A stretch of DNA of 64,000 nt from Aquabacterium sp. (lineage in GTDB: Bacteria > Pseudomonadota > Gammaproteobacteria > Burkholderiales > Burkholderiaceae_C), in contig JAHFQM010000007.1 in the NCBI GenBank assembly GCA_023266355.1, forward strand, positions 62,001-126,000, written 5' to 3'. A program made the translations under genes and the position numbers. Below are positions 38,400 through 48,550 of this stretch, one piece after another. The notes under the pieces are model-generated. The model was not told where the DNA came from. It made no database searches and was given only the letters and a program-made list of their open reading frames with translations. The stretch's first letter is position 1, and each line of letters begins with the position of its first letter.

Positions 38400-38660
38400 A
38401 TGCCCATCATCGAAATGCACCTGATGACCGGCCGCACCATCGAGCAAAAGCGCCGCGTCGTGGCCGCTGTTGCCGAGGCCACCGCCACCGCGCTCGGCGT
38501 GGACAAGAACACCGTGCGCATCCTCATCACCGAGCACGGCCTGGACGAGTTCGCCGTGGCCGGTGTGACGGCAGGCCAGAAGGCCGAGCTGGCCGCAGCG
38601 GCCGCTGCAACGGCCGCCGGTGCTTCAGAGGCGGCCGCGAAGGCCAAGTCCACCACCTGA
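38400..38660 (+). CDS. dmpI: 4-oxalocrotonate tautomerase with Ala/Lys-rich tail
   Basis: Isomerises enol 2-hydroxymuconate to 4-oxalocrotonate. After loss of Met the catalytic residues fall exactly at family positions: Pro1, Arg11 (MTGRT), Arg39 (TVRIL) and Phe50 (DEFAV). The family is about 62 aa; this one has 86 codons because of an alanine-rich C-terminal extension (AAAAAATAAGASEAAAKAKSTT) resembling histone-H1-like tails. The extension's role is unknown. Placed between the decarboxylase and aldehyde dehydrogenase genes rather than at the operon end as in the Pseudomonas dmp order. Confidence 0.92.
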   Translation: MPIIEMHLMTGRTIEQKRRVVAAVAEATATALGVDKNTVRILITEHGLDEFAVAGVTAGQKAELAAAAAATAAGASEAAAKAKSTT

Positions 38661-38698
38661 GCGCCTGACATCCGCAAAGCACCCACAGGATCCCTTCC

Positions 38699-39616
38699 AT
38701 GAAAAAGATCAAATGCGCCTTGATCGGCTCGGGCAACATCGGCACCGACCTGATCTACAAGATCCAGCGCAGCCCCGTGCTGGAGCCCGTCTGGATGGTC
38801 GGCATCGACGCCACCTCCGAGGGCCTGGCCCGCGCCCGCAGCATGGGCCTGAAGACCACCGCCGAGGGCGTGGACGGCCTGCTGCCGCACGTGCTCGAAG
38901 ACGGCATCCAGATCGCTTTTGACGCGACCTCGGCCTATGTGCACGCCGAGAACTCGCGCAAGCTCAACGAGCTGGGCGTGCTGATGATCGACCTGACGCC
39001 GGCGGCCATCGGCCCGCTGTGCGTGCCGCCGGTGAACCTGCGCGAGCACGCCGACAAGGCCGAGATGAACGTGAACATGATCTCGTGCGCCGGCCAGGCC
39101 ACCATCCCCATCGTCAACGCGATCTCGCGCGTGCAGCCGGTGGATTACGCCGAGATCGTGGCCAGCCTGTCGTCCAAGTCGGTCGGCCCGGGCACGCGCG
39201 CCAACCTCGACGAGTTCACCTACACCACGTCCAACGCCATCGTGAAGGTGGGCGGCGCGCGCCGCGGCAAGGCGCTGTGCATCATCAACCCGGCCGATCC
39301 GCCGGTGATCATGCGCAACACCATCAACTGCCTGACCGACGACGAGCCGAACCAGCAGGCCATCATCGACTCGGTGCTGACCATGATCGGCGAGGTGCAG
39401 AAGTACGTGCCGGGTTACCGCCTGGTCAACGGCCCGGTGTTCGACGGCAAGCGCGTGTCGGTGTTCATGGAGGTCTCGGGCCTGGGCGACTACCTGCCCA
39501 AGTACGCCGGCAACCTGGACATCATGACGGCGGCAGCCTGCCGCACCGCCGAGATGTTCGCCGAAGAAATCCTGGCTGGGAAGATCCAGCTGCAGCCGGC
39601 CAAGGAGACCGTGTGA
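38699..39616 (+). CDS. dmpF: Acetaldehyde dehydrogenase (acylating)
   Basis: 305 aa. Converts acetaldehyde plus CoA to acetyl-CoA with NAD. Rossmann motif [10 protein letters not shown] at the N-terminus and the catalytic cysteine in [12 protein letters not shown] (about residue 130). The stop overlaps the ATG of dmpG (TGATG), as usual for this pair, whose products form a channelling complex. Confidence 0.96.
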   Translation: MKKIKCALIGSGNIGTDLIYKIQRSPVLEPVWMVGIDATSEGLARARSMGLKTTAEGVDGLLPHVLEDGIQIAFDATSAYVHAENSRKLNELGVLMIDLTPAAIGPLCVPPVNLREHADKAEMNVNMISCAGQATIPIVNAISRVQPVDYAEIVASLSSKSVGPGTRANLDEFTYTTSNAIVKVGGARRGKALCIINPADPPVIMRNTINCLTDDEPNQQAIIDSVLTMIGEVQKYVPGYRLVNGPVFDGKRVSVFMEVSGLGDYLPKYAGNLDIMTAAACRTAEMFAEEILAGKIQLQPAKETV

Positions 39617-40704
39617 TGAGCGCCACCCCGAACCCCTCGAACACCACCACCGACACCAGCCTGGCTGGCCGCAAGGTCCTGCTGCACGACATGTGCCTGC
39701 GCGACGGCATGCACGCCAAGCGCGAGCAGATCTCGGTGGAGCAGATGGTCAAGGTCGCCACCGCGCTGGACGCGGCCGGCGTGCCGTTGATCCAGGTCAC
39801 GCACGGCGGCGGCCTGGGCGGCAACTCGCTGCAGCACGGCTTCGCGCTGGCCAGCAACGAGGAATACCTGCAGGCCGTGGTGCCGAAGATGACGCAGGCC
39901 AAGGTCTCGGTGCTGCTCATCCCCGGCCTGGGCACGATGCGCGAGTTGCAATCGGCCTACGACTGCGGTGCGCGCAGCGTCACCGTGGCCACGCACTGCA
40001 CCGAGGCCGACACCTCGCCCCAGCACATCGCCTTTGCGCGCAAGCTGGGCATGGACACCGTCGGCTTCCTGATGATGGCCCACCTCAACGACCCCGCCGG
40101 CCTGGCCCAGCAGGGCAAGCTGATGGAGTCGTATGGCGCGCAGACGATTTACGTGACCGACTCGGCCGGCTACATGCTGCCGGCCGACGTGACGGCCCGT
40201 GTGGCGGCGCTGCGCGAGGTGCTCCAGCCCGAGACGGAAATCGGCTTCCATGGCCACCACAACCTGGGCATGGGCATCGCCAACTCGGTGGCCGCCATCG
40301 CCGCAGGCGCCAGCCGCATCGACGGCTCGGTGGCCGGCCTGGGCGCCGGTGCGGGCAACACGCCGTTGGAGGTGTTCCTGGCCGTGTGCGACCGCATGGG
40401 CATCGTCACCGGCGTCGATCTGTTCAAGCTGATGGACGTGGCCGAAGAAGTGATCGTGCCCATGATGGACCACATCGTGCGCGTGGACCGCGAGTCCCTC
40501 ACGCTGGGCTTCGCGGGCGTCTACTCGACCTTCCTGCTGCACGCCAAGCGGGCCGAGAAGCGCTTCGGCGTGCCGGCGCGCGACATCCTCGTCGAGCTGG
40601 GCCGCAAGAAGATGATCGGTGGTCAGGAAGACATGATCGAGGACACCGCCATGACCATGGCCAAGGAACGCGGCCTGCTGCAGGACGTGGTCCGCGCGGC
40701 TTGA
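39616..40704 (+). CDS. dmpG: 4-hydroxy-2-oxovalerate aldolase
   Basis: 362-aa HMGL-like TIM-barrel aldolase; cleaves 4-hydroxy-2-oxovalerate to pyruvate and acetaldehyde. Metal/catalytic motifs [12 protein letters not shown] (near residue 30), [10 protein letters not shown], and [15 protein letters not shown] with the two metal histidines. It channels acetaldehyde directly to DmpF. Complete and in its usual place. Confidence 0.96.
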   Translation: MSATPNPSNTTTDTSLAGRKVLLHDMCLRDGMHAKREQISVEQMVKVATALDAAGVPLIQVTHGGGLGGNSLQHGFALASNEEYLQAVVPKMTQAKVSVLLIPGLGTMRELQSAYDCGARSVTVATHCTEADTSPQHIAFARKLGMDTVGFLMMAHLNDPAGLAQQGKLMESYGAQTIYVTDSAGYMLPADVTARVAALREVLQPETEIGFHGHHNLGMGIANSVAAIAAGASRIDGSVAGLGAGAGNTPLEVFLAVCDRMGIVTGVDLFKLMDVAEEVIVPMMDHIVRVDRESLTLGFAGVYSTFLLHAKRAEKRFGVPARDILVELGRKKMIGGQEDMIEDTAMTMAKERGLLQDVVRAA

Positions 40705-40741
40705 CGCCTCCACCCACCACACGCACCCACGGAGCACAGCC

Positions 40742-41503
40742 ATGCCGCAACAAGACATCGCCGTGGTGGTCGGCAGCACCGGCGCCATGGGCCAGGTCAT
40801 CGTGCGCCGACTGGCCGCCAAGGGCCTGACCGTGGTGGCGGTGGCGCGTTCCACCGACGCCCTCGCCTCGCTGGTGCACAGCACGCCCGGCGTGGTGGCC
40901 TGCGCCGCCGACATCGCCTCGGACAGCGCCACCGAGGCCATCCGCGCCACCTGCGAGCAGCTCGGTGCGCCTGTGCGCCTGGTGGTGCAAGGCGCGGGGG
41001 TGACCACCGCGGGCGGCGTGCTCACCGCGCCGACCGAGGCCGTGGTGGACGCCGTCAACATCAAGGTGGGCGGCATGTTGCGCCTGGTGCGCGCCGTCGA
41101 TGGGCGCCTGAGCGCGGGCGCACGCCTGGTCGCCATCGGCGGGCATTACGGCTTCGAGCCCACGGCCTACGCGGCCACGGCCGGCGTGGCCAATGCCGCG
41201 CTGGCCAACCTGGTGCGGCAGCTGTCCTGGGCCTACGGGCCACGGGGCGTGACCTCGCACCTGGTGGCACCGGGCCCGGCCGACACCGAGCGCCTGCACC
41301 GCGTGGCCAAAGACCGCGCCGCGCGCGACGGCCTGAGCGCCGCCGAGGTGCTGGACCAGATGCGCGCCGAGTCGGCCATCGGGGCCTTCACCACGCCCGA
41401 GCAGATCGCCTGGGCCATCGCCCTGCTGCTGGACCCGGAGGCCGATGCCCTGGCCGGCGGCACCCTGTTCATGGACGCGGGCCGCCGCAAGGGCTTGCCC
41501 TGA
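40742..41503 (+). CDS. SDR-family protein with degenerate active site
   Basis: 253 aa Rossmann-fold protein of the short-chain dehydrogenase/reductase superfamily. Nucleotide motif VVVGSTGAMGQVI at the N-terminus; VQGAGV in place of NNAG. The catalytic region reads AIGGHYGFEPTAYAATAGVANAAL: a tyrosine is present, but the YxxxK lysine is alanine. It may bind NAD(P) without classical dehydrogenase chemistry. Co-transcribed with the meta-cleavage genes; not part of the canonical pathway. Role unknown. Confidence 0.8.
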   Translation: MPQQDIAVVVGSTGAMGQVIVRRLAAKGLTVVAVARSTDALASLVHSTPGVVACAADIASDSATEAIRATCEQLGAPVRLVVQGAGVTTAGGVLTAPTEAVVDAVNIKVGGMLRLVRAVDGRLSAGARLVAIGGHYGFEPTAYAATAGVANAALANLVRQLSWAYGPRGVTSHLVAPGPADTERLHRVAKDRAARDGLSAAEVLDQMRAESAIGAFTTPEQIAWAIALLLDPEADALAGGTLFMDAGRRKGLP

Positions 41504-41547
41504 TCCTCGCCCCGATCTCCGCTCTCTGAGCTTTCAGAAAGACCGCC

Positions 41548-41958
41548 ATGCCCATCCTCCACCTCCACCTGGCCGAAGGGCAGCACAGCGATGCGGCCAT
41601 CGGCGAGCTCGTGCTGGCGGCCAGCCGCCTTTACGCCGAGGTGCTGCAGAGCCCCATCGAGCGCGTGCGCGTCTTCGCGCAGCTTTACCGGCCCCAGCAC
41701 GTGGCCGTGGCCGGCCGGCTGGTCAGCGAGGGGCAGGCCGGTGCGCCCTTCTTCGAGTTCCTGGTGCTGGAGGGGCGGCCTGTGGCGCAGTGCCAGGACC
41801 TGCTGACCCGCTTCACCGAGCTGATCGTGGACACCCTGGGCGTCGACCGCAGCGGGGTGCGCGGCGTGTGCAAGCCGGTGCCGCCGGCGCTGTGGGCCAT
41901 CGCGGGACAGCCGGCCAGCGCGGTGCGCGCCGCCGAGATCCAGGCGAGGGCGCCATGA
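41548..41958 (+). CDS. Two-domain tautomerase-superfamily-like protein
   Basis: 136 aa. The N-terminus MPILHLHLAEGQHSD gives Pro1 after Met removal, and a second similar strand-helix unit begins at PFFEFLVLEGRPVAQCQDLL, so two fused tautomerase-type units (as in cis-CaaD/MSAD-like proteins) are likely. Position 11 is Gln rather than Arg. The specific reaction cannot be assigned. It overlaps the next gene (ATGA) and is in the catechol operon. Confidence 0.65.
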   Translation: MPILHLHLAEGQHSDAAIGELVLAASRLYAEVLQSPIERVRVFAQLYRPQHVAVAGRLVSEGQAGAPFFEFLVLEGRPVAQCQDLLTRFTELIVDTLGVDRSGVRGVCKPVPPALWAIAGQPASAVRAAEIQARAP

Positions 41959-42662
41959 ACGTCCTCATCGTCCACGCCCACCCGGAGCCGCACTCTTTCA
42001 GCGCGGCGATGTGCACCACCGCCACCGACCACCTGCGCGCCCAGGGCCACCAGGTGCGGGTGTCCGACCTGTACGCCTCGGGCTTCAACCCCGTGGCCAG
42101 CGCCGCCGATTTCGGCCAGCGCCAGAACCCCGACTACCTCGTCTACGCGCTGGAGCAGCGCCACGCCCACACCAACGGCACGCTGGCGCCGGACGTGCGC
42201 AGCGAACTGGCCAAGCTGCTGTGGTGCGACCTGCTGATCCTGAACTTCCCCATCTTCTGGTTCTCGGCACCGGCCATGCTCAAGGGCTGGATCGACCGGG
42301 TGCTGGTCTCGGGCGTGGTCTACGGCGGCAAGCGCTTCTACGACCGCGGCGGCCTGGCGGGCAAGCGCGCCATGCTCAGCGTGACCATCGGCGGCCAGTC
42401 GCACATGTTCACGTCCGATGGCGTGCACGGCCCGCTGGACGACATGCTGCGCCCGCTGCTGCAAGGCACGCTGGGCTACACGGGCTTGAGCGTGCTGCCG
42501 CCTTTCGTGGCCTGGCACGTGCCTTACATCTCGACGGAAGAGCGCACCCACATCCTGGCCGATTACCGCAGCCGCCTGGACCAGCTCGACCACCTCGCGC
42601 CCCTGACCATGCCCAGCCTGGGCGATTTCGACGAACGCCTGCGGCCGCTGGCGGTGCGCTGA
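41955..42662 (+). CDS. NAD(P)H:quinone oxidoreductase, flavodoxin-2 fold
   Basis: 235 aa. Flavodoxin-like N-terminus MNVLIVHAHPEPHSFSAAM, the core LLILNFPIFWFSAPAMLKGWIDRVL typical of NQO1/KefF/MdaB-type reductases, and LSVTIGGQSHMF. FMN/FAD-dependent two-electron reduction of quinones would protect against catechol-derived quinones; that role is inferred from its place at the end of the catechol operon. Confidence 0.85.
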   Translation: MNVLIVHAHPEPHSFSAAMCTTATDHLRAQGHQVRVSDLYASGFNPVASAADFGQRQNPDYLVYALEQRHAHTNGTLAPDVRSELAKLLWCDLLILNFPIFWFSAPAMLKGWIDRVLVSGVVYGGKRFYDRGGLAGKRAMLSVTIGGQSHMFTSDGVHGPLDDMLRPLLQGTLGYTGLSVLPPFVAWHVPYISTEERTHILADYRSRLDQLDHLAPLTMPSLGDFDERLRPLAVR

Positions 42663-42681
42663 GCCTCTGTCAGCGGCTCAG
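42659..42681. terminator. Hairpin between convergent genes
   Basis: CTGAGCC (42659-42665) pairs with GGCTCAG (42675-42681), overlapping both convergent stop codons. It could stop transcription from both sides; no T tract. Confidence 0.4.
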
Positions 42682-43625
42682 ATGATCGCCGGGGGCGTGG
42701 CGGCCTCGTGGGTGTCATGCGCCTCGCGGGCTTCCCGCGCTTCGCGGTTCTCCCGGATCACCCCGAGGAAGGCCTTGAGCAACGGCGACTTGTCGGTCAC
42801 GCGGTAGAGGCAGCTCAGGTCGATCATGGCCTTGGGCACATCGGCCAGCGGGCGCACCGTCGTGCCATGCACCACCAGCGCCTGCGCCGCCGATTCCGGG
42901 ATCAGCGTCACGCCAAAGCCGCGCGCCACCAGGGCCAGGCCGGTGACGGCATCGCCGACCTCCTGCGCGATCTGGGCTTCGAAGCCCTGTTGGCGGCACA
43001 GCTCGACCACGCGGTCCACGAAGTTGGGCCGGCCCACGTTGGGGAAGACGACGAAGGGCTGCTCGGCGAAGGCGCGCAGTGGCACGGCCTTGAGCGAGGC
43101 CAGCGGGTGGTCCGAGGGCATGGCCGCGTAGAGGCACTCGGTGACGACCAGCTCGCGGCCGATGTCGGGCTCGGGCTCGGTCATGCGGTTGAAGGCCACG
43201 GTGATGCGGCGCTGGCGCAGGGCCTCGATCTGCTCGCTCTTGTTCATCGTGTGCAGCACGACGTTGACGCCCGGCAGCTTGCGGCGGAAGTCCTGCAGCA
43301 GCTTGGGGATGATGTCGTAGATGCCCGAGCCGAAGATGCCCACGTCGATGCGGCCCAGCTTGCCTTCGCCGGCGCGCTGCACGCGGTCGATGCCGGCCTC
43401 GACCAGCATGCGGATGTTGTGGGCTTCTTCCTTGAACATCTCGCCGGCCTGGGTCAGCTCCACGCCCTTGGCGGTGCGGATGAACAGCTCCACGCCCAGC
43501 TCGTCCTCGAGCGCCTTGATCTGGCGCGTCAGCGGCGGTTGCGAGATGTGCAGGCGCGCGGCGGCCCGGCCGATGTTGAGTTCTTGGGCGACGGCCAGGA
43601 AATACTTGAGGTGGCGGAGGTCCAT
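42678..43625 (-). CDS. LysR-type transcriptional regulator
   Basis: 315 aa. The N-terminal winged helix begins MDLRHLKYFLAVAQELNIGRAAARLHISQPPLTRQIKALE, and the effector domain follows (GKLGRIDVGIFGSGIYDIIP). It is of the CatM/BenM/CbnR-like size and shape. ATG 43625 is chosen because it gives the standard LysR N-terminus; the frame extends further. Convergent with the catechol operon and 80 bp downstream of the sigma-54 activator gene. It probably controls one of the aromatic operons. The C-terminus has an odd Glu/Ala/Arg repeat (REAREAREAHDTHEA). Confidence 0.92.
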   Translation of the reverse strand: MDLRHLKYFLAVAQELNIGRAAARLHISQPPLTRQIKALEDELGVELFIRTAKGVELTQAGEMFKEEAHNIRMLVEAGIDRVQRAGEGKLGRIDVGIFGSGIYDIIPKLLQDFRRKLPGVNVVLHTMNKSEQIEALRQRRITVAFNRMTEPEPDIGRELVVTECLYAAMPSDHPLASLKAVPLRAFAEQPFVVFPNVGRPNFVDRVVELCRQQGFEAQIAQEVGDAVTGLALVARGFGVTLIPESAAQALVVHGTTVRPLADVPKAMIDLSCLYRVTDKSPLLKAFLGVIRENREAREAREAHDTHEAATPPAII

Positions 43626-43705
43626 GGCGGTGGGTGGTGCGGTGGGCTGTGCGGTGACGGGCTGTGGGGGGATCGGTGCGGGGCAGGTGGGTGGTGGGCG
43701 GTGGC

Positions 43706-45499
<1,794 letters not shown>

Positions 45500-45691
45500 G
45501 TTCTCAAGGCTTGTAGGAATTCGAACAGTCGCTGGCAAGGATGCTAGTGCGGAGGTGAATGAATTGACACAGGTCATGCCCGAGGGTCGGGGCCGATTCG
45601 GCACACATCGTCCAAAACAAGGGCTTGAAAGGGGCATGAAGGGCGTTTGAAGCACCGATTCCTCGGGGTGTTCCCTAGGGGTCGGGTGCGT

Positions 45692-45706
45692 TGGCACGGC
45701 CTTCGC
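45692..45706 (+). promoter_or_regulatory. Sigma-54 promoter of the phenol hydroxylase operon
   Basis: TGGCACG (-24 GG at 45693-45694), N4, then TCGC (-12 GC at 45705-45706): matches TGGCAC-N5-TTGC with one mismatch in the -12 element. It lies 90 bp before dmpK and downstream of the divergent activator gene. A candidate enhancer half-site pair TTGACACAGGTCA lies upstream near 45560, but no clean XylR-type palindrome is evident in 45500-45690. Confidence 0.75.
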
Positions 45707-45795
45707 AAAAGAGGTGGTGCAAGGCACACGCCAATGGCCATCGGGTACTCCCGCAGACCAGCGTGTCAGGCCCTTGCAGAACCAGGAGACAAGAC

Positions 45796-46053
45796 ATGCC
45801 CGTGCTCGCATTCCCTCGCGCCGAACAGGTCCAGTGCTACGTGCGCTTGCGCAACGAGCGCCCCGACGGCTTTGTGGAGTTCGACTTCTCGCTCGGGGAC
45901 CCCGACCTGTCGGTGGACCTCATCTTGCCCAAGGCCGCTTACGAAGAGTTCTGCGCGGCCCACCGCGTGCGCTTCCTCAGCGCCGAGCAAGGCGATGAGA
46001 TCGACGCCGAGCAGGCCAAGTGGCGCTACGGCCAGCCTGGCGTCACCGACTGA
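45796..46053 (+). CDS. dmpK: Phenol hydroxylase assembly subunit P0
   Basis: 85 aa. Small first subunit of multicomponent phenol hydroxylases, needed for assembling the active diiron oxygenase. The family pattern ERPDGFVEFDFSLGDPDLSVDLILP is fully present. ATG 45796 follows AGGAGA. Behind the sigma-54 promoter. The other oxygenase genes except the front of dmpL are missing. Confidence 0.9.
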   Translation: MPVLAFPRAEQVQCYVRLRNERPDGFVEFDFSLGDPDLSVDLILPKAAYEEFCAAHRVRFLSAEQGDEIDAEQAKWRYGQPGVTD

Positions 46054-46105
46054 CATCACCGACCGCGTTCGGCTTTCCCCCACAACACCCCACCCGGAGA
46101 CACGC

Positions 46106-46747
46106 ATGACCGTCGAGATCCGCACCCAGAGCGTCAAGCCCGTGCGCAACACCTATGCGCACATCGCCCGGCGCTTTGGCGACAAGCCCGCCAGCCGCTA
46201 CCAGGAAGCCACCTACGACCTGCAGTCCGAGGTGAACCACCACTACAAGCCGCTGTGGGACCCCGAGCGCGACCTCTACGACGCGCGCCGCACGGCCATC
46301 GTGATGAAGGACTGGTACGCGCTGAAAGACCCGCGCCAGTACTACTACGGCAGCTACACCATCGCCCGGGCCAAGCAGCAAGAAGGCCTGGACCGCCAGA
46401 TGGAGTTCGCCGAGAAGCGCGAGCTGCTGCGCGGCCTGCCGCTGGAAGCGCGCGAGGCCATCGTTTTCGCCATCGTGCCGCTGCGCCATTACGAGTGGGG
46501 CGCCAACACCAACTTCAGCCACATCTCGGCCTATGGCTGGAGCACGGCCATCACGCAGGCGGCCATCATGGGCGCGGCCGACCGCCTGGGCCTGGCCCAG
46601 CACTGCTCCCGCATCGGCCTGCTGGTGGACGGCAACACCGGCAGCACCCTGGACGAGGCCAAGGCCTTCTGGGTCGAGCACGGCGACTGGCAACCGCCTG
46701 CTGCAGGTCACGCGTGCGCCGACAGGCATGGGCGCGCCCATCCCTGA
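46106..46747 (+). pseudogene. dmpL: Phenol hydroxylase beta-like subunit, 3'-truncated
   Basis: Residues 1 to about 197 are normal DmpL (MTVEIRTQSVKPVRNTYAHIARRFGDKPASRYQEATY ... DEAKAFWVEHGDWQ), the P1 subunit of the diiron phenol hydroxylase. The family is about 330 aa. Homology stops at 46688-46695, and the last 17 codons are another gene read out of frame. The downstream dmpM, dmpN (catalytic), dmpO and dmpP are absent. A deletion has fused this gene to the inside of a DUF1302 gene, so no functional phenol hydroxylase can be made from this locus. Confidence 0.9.
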
Positions 46748-47105
46748 TGCGCTCAACACCACGCACTCCAAGGGCCACCTGGCCGCTCGCCTGGTCTTCC
46801 AGCCCGAGTACTTCCAGATCCTGCCGCAGCTGGACCTGCAAGTGCCGATTGGCGTGGGTGTGGGCATCTATGGCCGCTCGGCTGTTTTCCAGCTTGCACC
46901 CGAGCGCGGTGGCGACATGAGCATCGGCTTCAACTTCGACTACCAGAAGACCTGGAAAGCCGGCCTGCAACTCACCCACTACTTCGGTTCTGCCGGCCCT
47001 GCGCCCAGCCTGCCTGCCACCGGCCCCACCGGGACCTACGCCAGCTACAAGCAGTACTACAAGGACCGCGACTTCATCTCGCTGACCATCCAGCGCAGCT
47101 TCTGA
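46690..47105 (+). pseudogene. DUF1302 outer-membrane protein, 5'-truncated
   Basis: The C-terminal about 135 residues of a DUF1302 beta-barrel-type protein (NRLLQVTRAPTGMGAPIPDA, PEYFQILPQLDLQVPIGVG, FNFDYQKTWKAGLQLTHYFG, ending ISLTIQRSF). The final phenylalanine and alternating strands suit an outer-membrane protein. The signal peptide and the first three-quarters are missing, removed by the same deletion that cut dmpL. Full members are about 550-650 aa. It precedes the DUF1329 gene by 31 bp, its normal partner. Confidence 0.88.
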
Positions 47106-47136
47106 CGACACCGCCCCGACGCACAAGGAGACTTTG

Positions 47137-48498
47137 ATGACCCAACACAAGCACATGGTGAACACCCTGGTCGCCAGCACCTTGATGGCCACGATGGCCA
47201 TGGGTGCCGCCCACGCCGCCGTGACCGCCGACGAAGCCGCCAAGCTCAAGAGCAGCCTGACGCCCCTGGGCGCCGAAAAGGCCGCCAACAAGGACGGCAC
47301 CATCCCCGCCTGGGACGGCGGCCTCACGCAGGCCACGGGCGCCAAGGTCGGCGACGTGCCGGCCAACCCCTTCCCCAACGACAAGGTGGTGCTGCAGATC
47401 ACCGCCAAGAACGCCGCCCAGCACGCCGACAAGCTCAGCGAAGGCACGCAGGCCCTGCTGAAGAAGTACCCCGACACCTTCCGTGTCGATGTCTACCAGA
47501 CGCGCCGCACGGCTTCGGCCCCGGCCTACGTCTACGACAACACCTTCAAGAACGCCACGCGCTGCAAGACCAAGGACACGGGTTGGTCGGTGGAAGGCTG
47601 CTTTGGCGGCATCCCCTTCCCCATCCCCAAGGACGGCTTCGAGGCCATCTGGAACCTGCAGCTGCGCGTCGAGGCCGAATCGCTGTCCTACGGCTTCCGC
47701 AACATGGTGACCAGCTCGGACGGTGCCCGTGCCCTGGCCACGCGCAACGACATCAACTTCCAGCACCCCTACTACTACAAGGACGGCTCGCCCGAGAGCT
47801 GGAGCGGCGAGTACCTGATGCAGCGCTTCAACGCCACCGAGCCGCCGTTCAAGGCCGGTGAGTCGCTGGTCTTCCGCGACAGCATCGACATCAAGAACTC
47901 GCGCCAGGCCTGGCAGTACCTGGTGGGCCAGCGCCGCGTGCGCCGCGCGCCCACCGTGGCCTACGACACGCCCGACTTCGTGGCCTCCGGCGCCAACTAC
48001 TTCGACGAAGTGCAAGGCTTCCTGGGCGCCATCGACCGCTACAACTGGAAGCTGGTCGGCAAGCAGGAGATGTTCGTCCCGTACAACAACAACGGCCTGG
48101 TCACCGCCAAGCTGGACGACGCCTTCACCAAGCACCACATGAACGCGGACAAGACCCGCTGGGAGCTGCACCGCGTGTGGGTGGTCGAAGCCACGGTCGC
48201 CCCGGGCAAGCGCCACGCCGTGCCCAAGCGCCGCTTCTACCTCGACGAAGACAGCTGGGCCCTGACCCTGATGGACGGCTACGACGCCGAGGGCAAGCTG
48301 TGGCGCACCACCCAGGCCTACCCCTTCGTGGTGCCAGCCATCCCCGCGGTGGTCATCAAGACGGTCTCGGTGTTCAACCTGCAGGCCGGCACGATGAGCA
48401 CGGTGCAGGCGCTCAACGGCGAGGCCTACCGCGTCGTGCCGCGCAAGTCGGAAAGCTTCTTCACGGGTGACGCCGTGGCCGCCGACGCCGCGCGCTGA
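47137..48498 (+). CDS. DUF1329 exported protein
   Basis: 453 aa with a signal peptide (MTQHKHMVNTLVASTLMATMAMGAAHA). ATG 47137 follows AAGGAG; a TTG lies 3 bp up. Typical DUF1329 features: LTPLGAEKAANKDGTIPAWDGGL at the start, then FKNATRC-type and QRRVRRAPTVAYDTPDF motifs and the C-terminal FYLDEDSWALTLMDGYDAEGKLWRT. Related to LolA/LolB-like lipid carriers. DUF1302, DUF1329, YCF48 and MMPL genes recur together and are often linked to hydrophobic-compound metabolism; a lipid or hydrophobic-solute transport role is inferred. Confidence 0.9.
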   Translation: MTQHKHMVNTLVASTLMATMAMGAAHAAVTADEAAKLKSSLTPLGAEKAANKDGTIPAWDGGLTQATGAKVGDVPANPFPNDKVVLQITAKNAAQHADKLSEGTQALLKKYPDTFRVDVYQTRRTASAPAYVYDNTFKNATRCKTKDTGWSVEGCFGGIPFPIPKDGFEAIWNLQLRVEAESLSYGFRNMVTSSDGARALATRNDINFQHPYYYKDGSPESWSGEYLMQRFNATEPPFKAGESLVFRDSIDIKNSRQAWQYLVGQRRVRRAPTVAYDTPDFVASGANYFDEVQGFLGAIDRYNWKLVGKQEMFVPYNNNGLVTAKLDDAFTKHHMNADKTRWELHRVWVVEATVAPGKRHAVPKRRFYLDEDSWALTLMDGYDAEGKLWRTTQAYPFVVPAIPAVVIKTVSVFNLQAGTMSTVQALNGEAYRVVPRKSESFFTGDAVAADAAR

Positions 48499-48550
48499 CC
48501 TTGCCTGACCGGGGCTGGGCCTGGTGCCCAGCCCACCGCTCATTCCGCCC

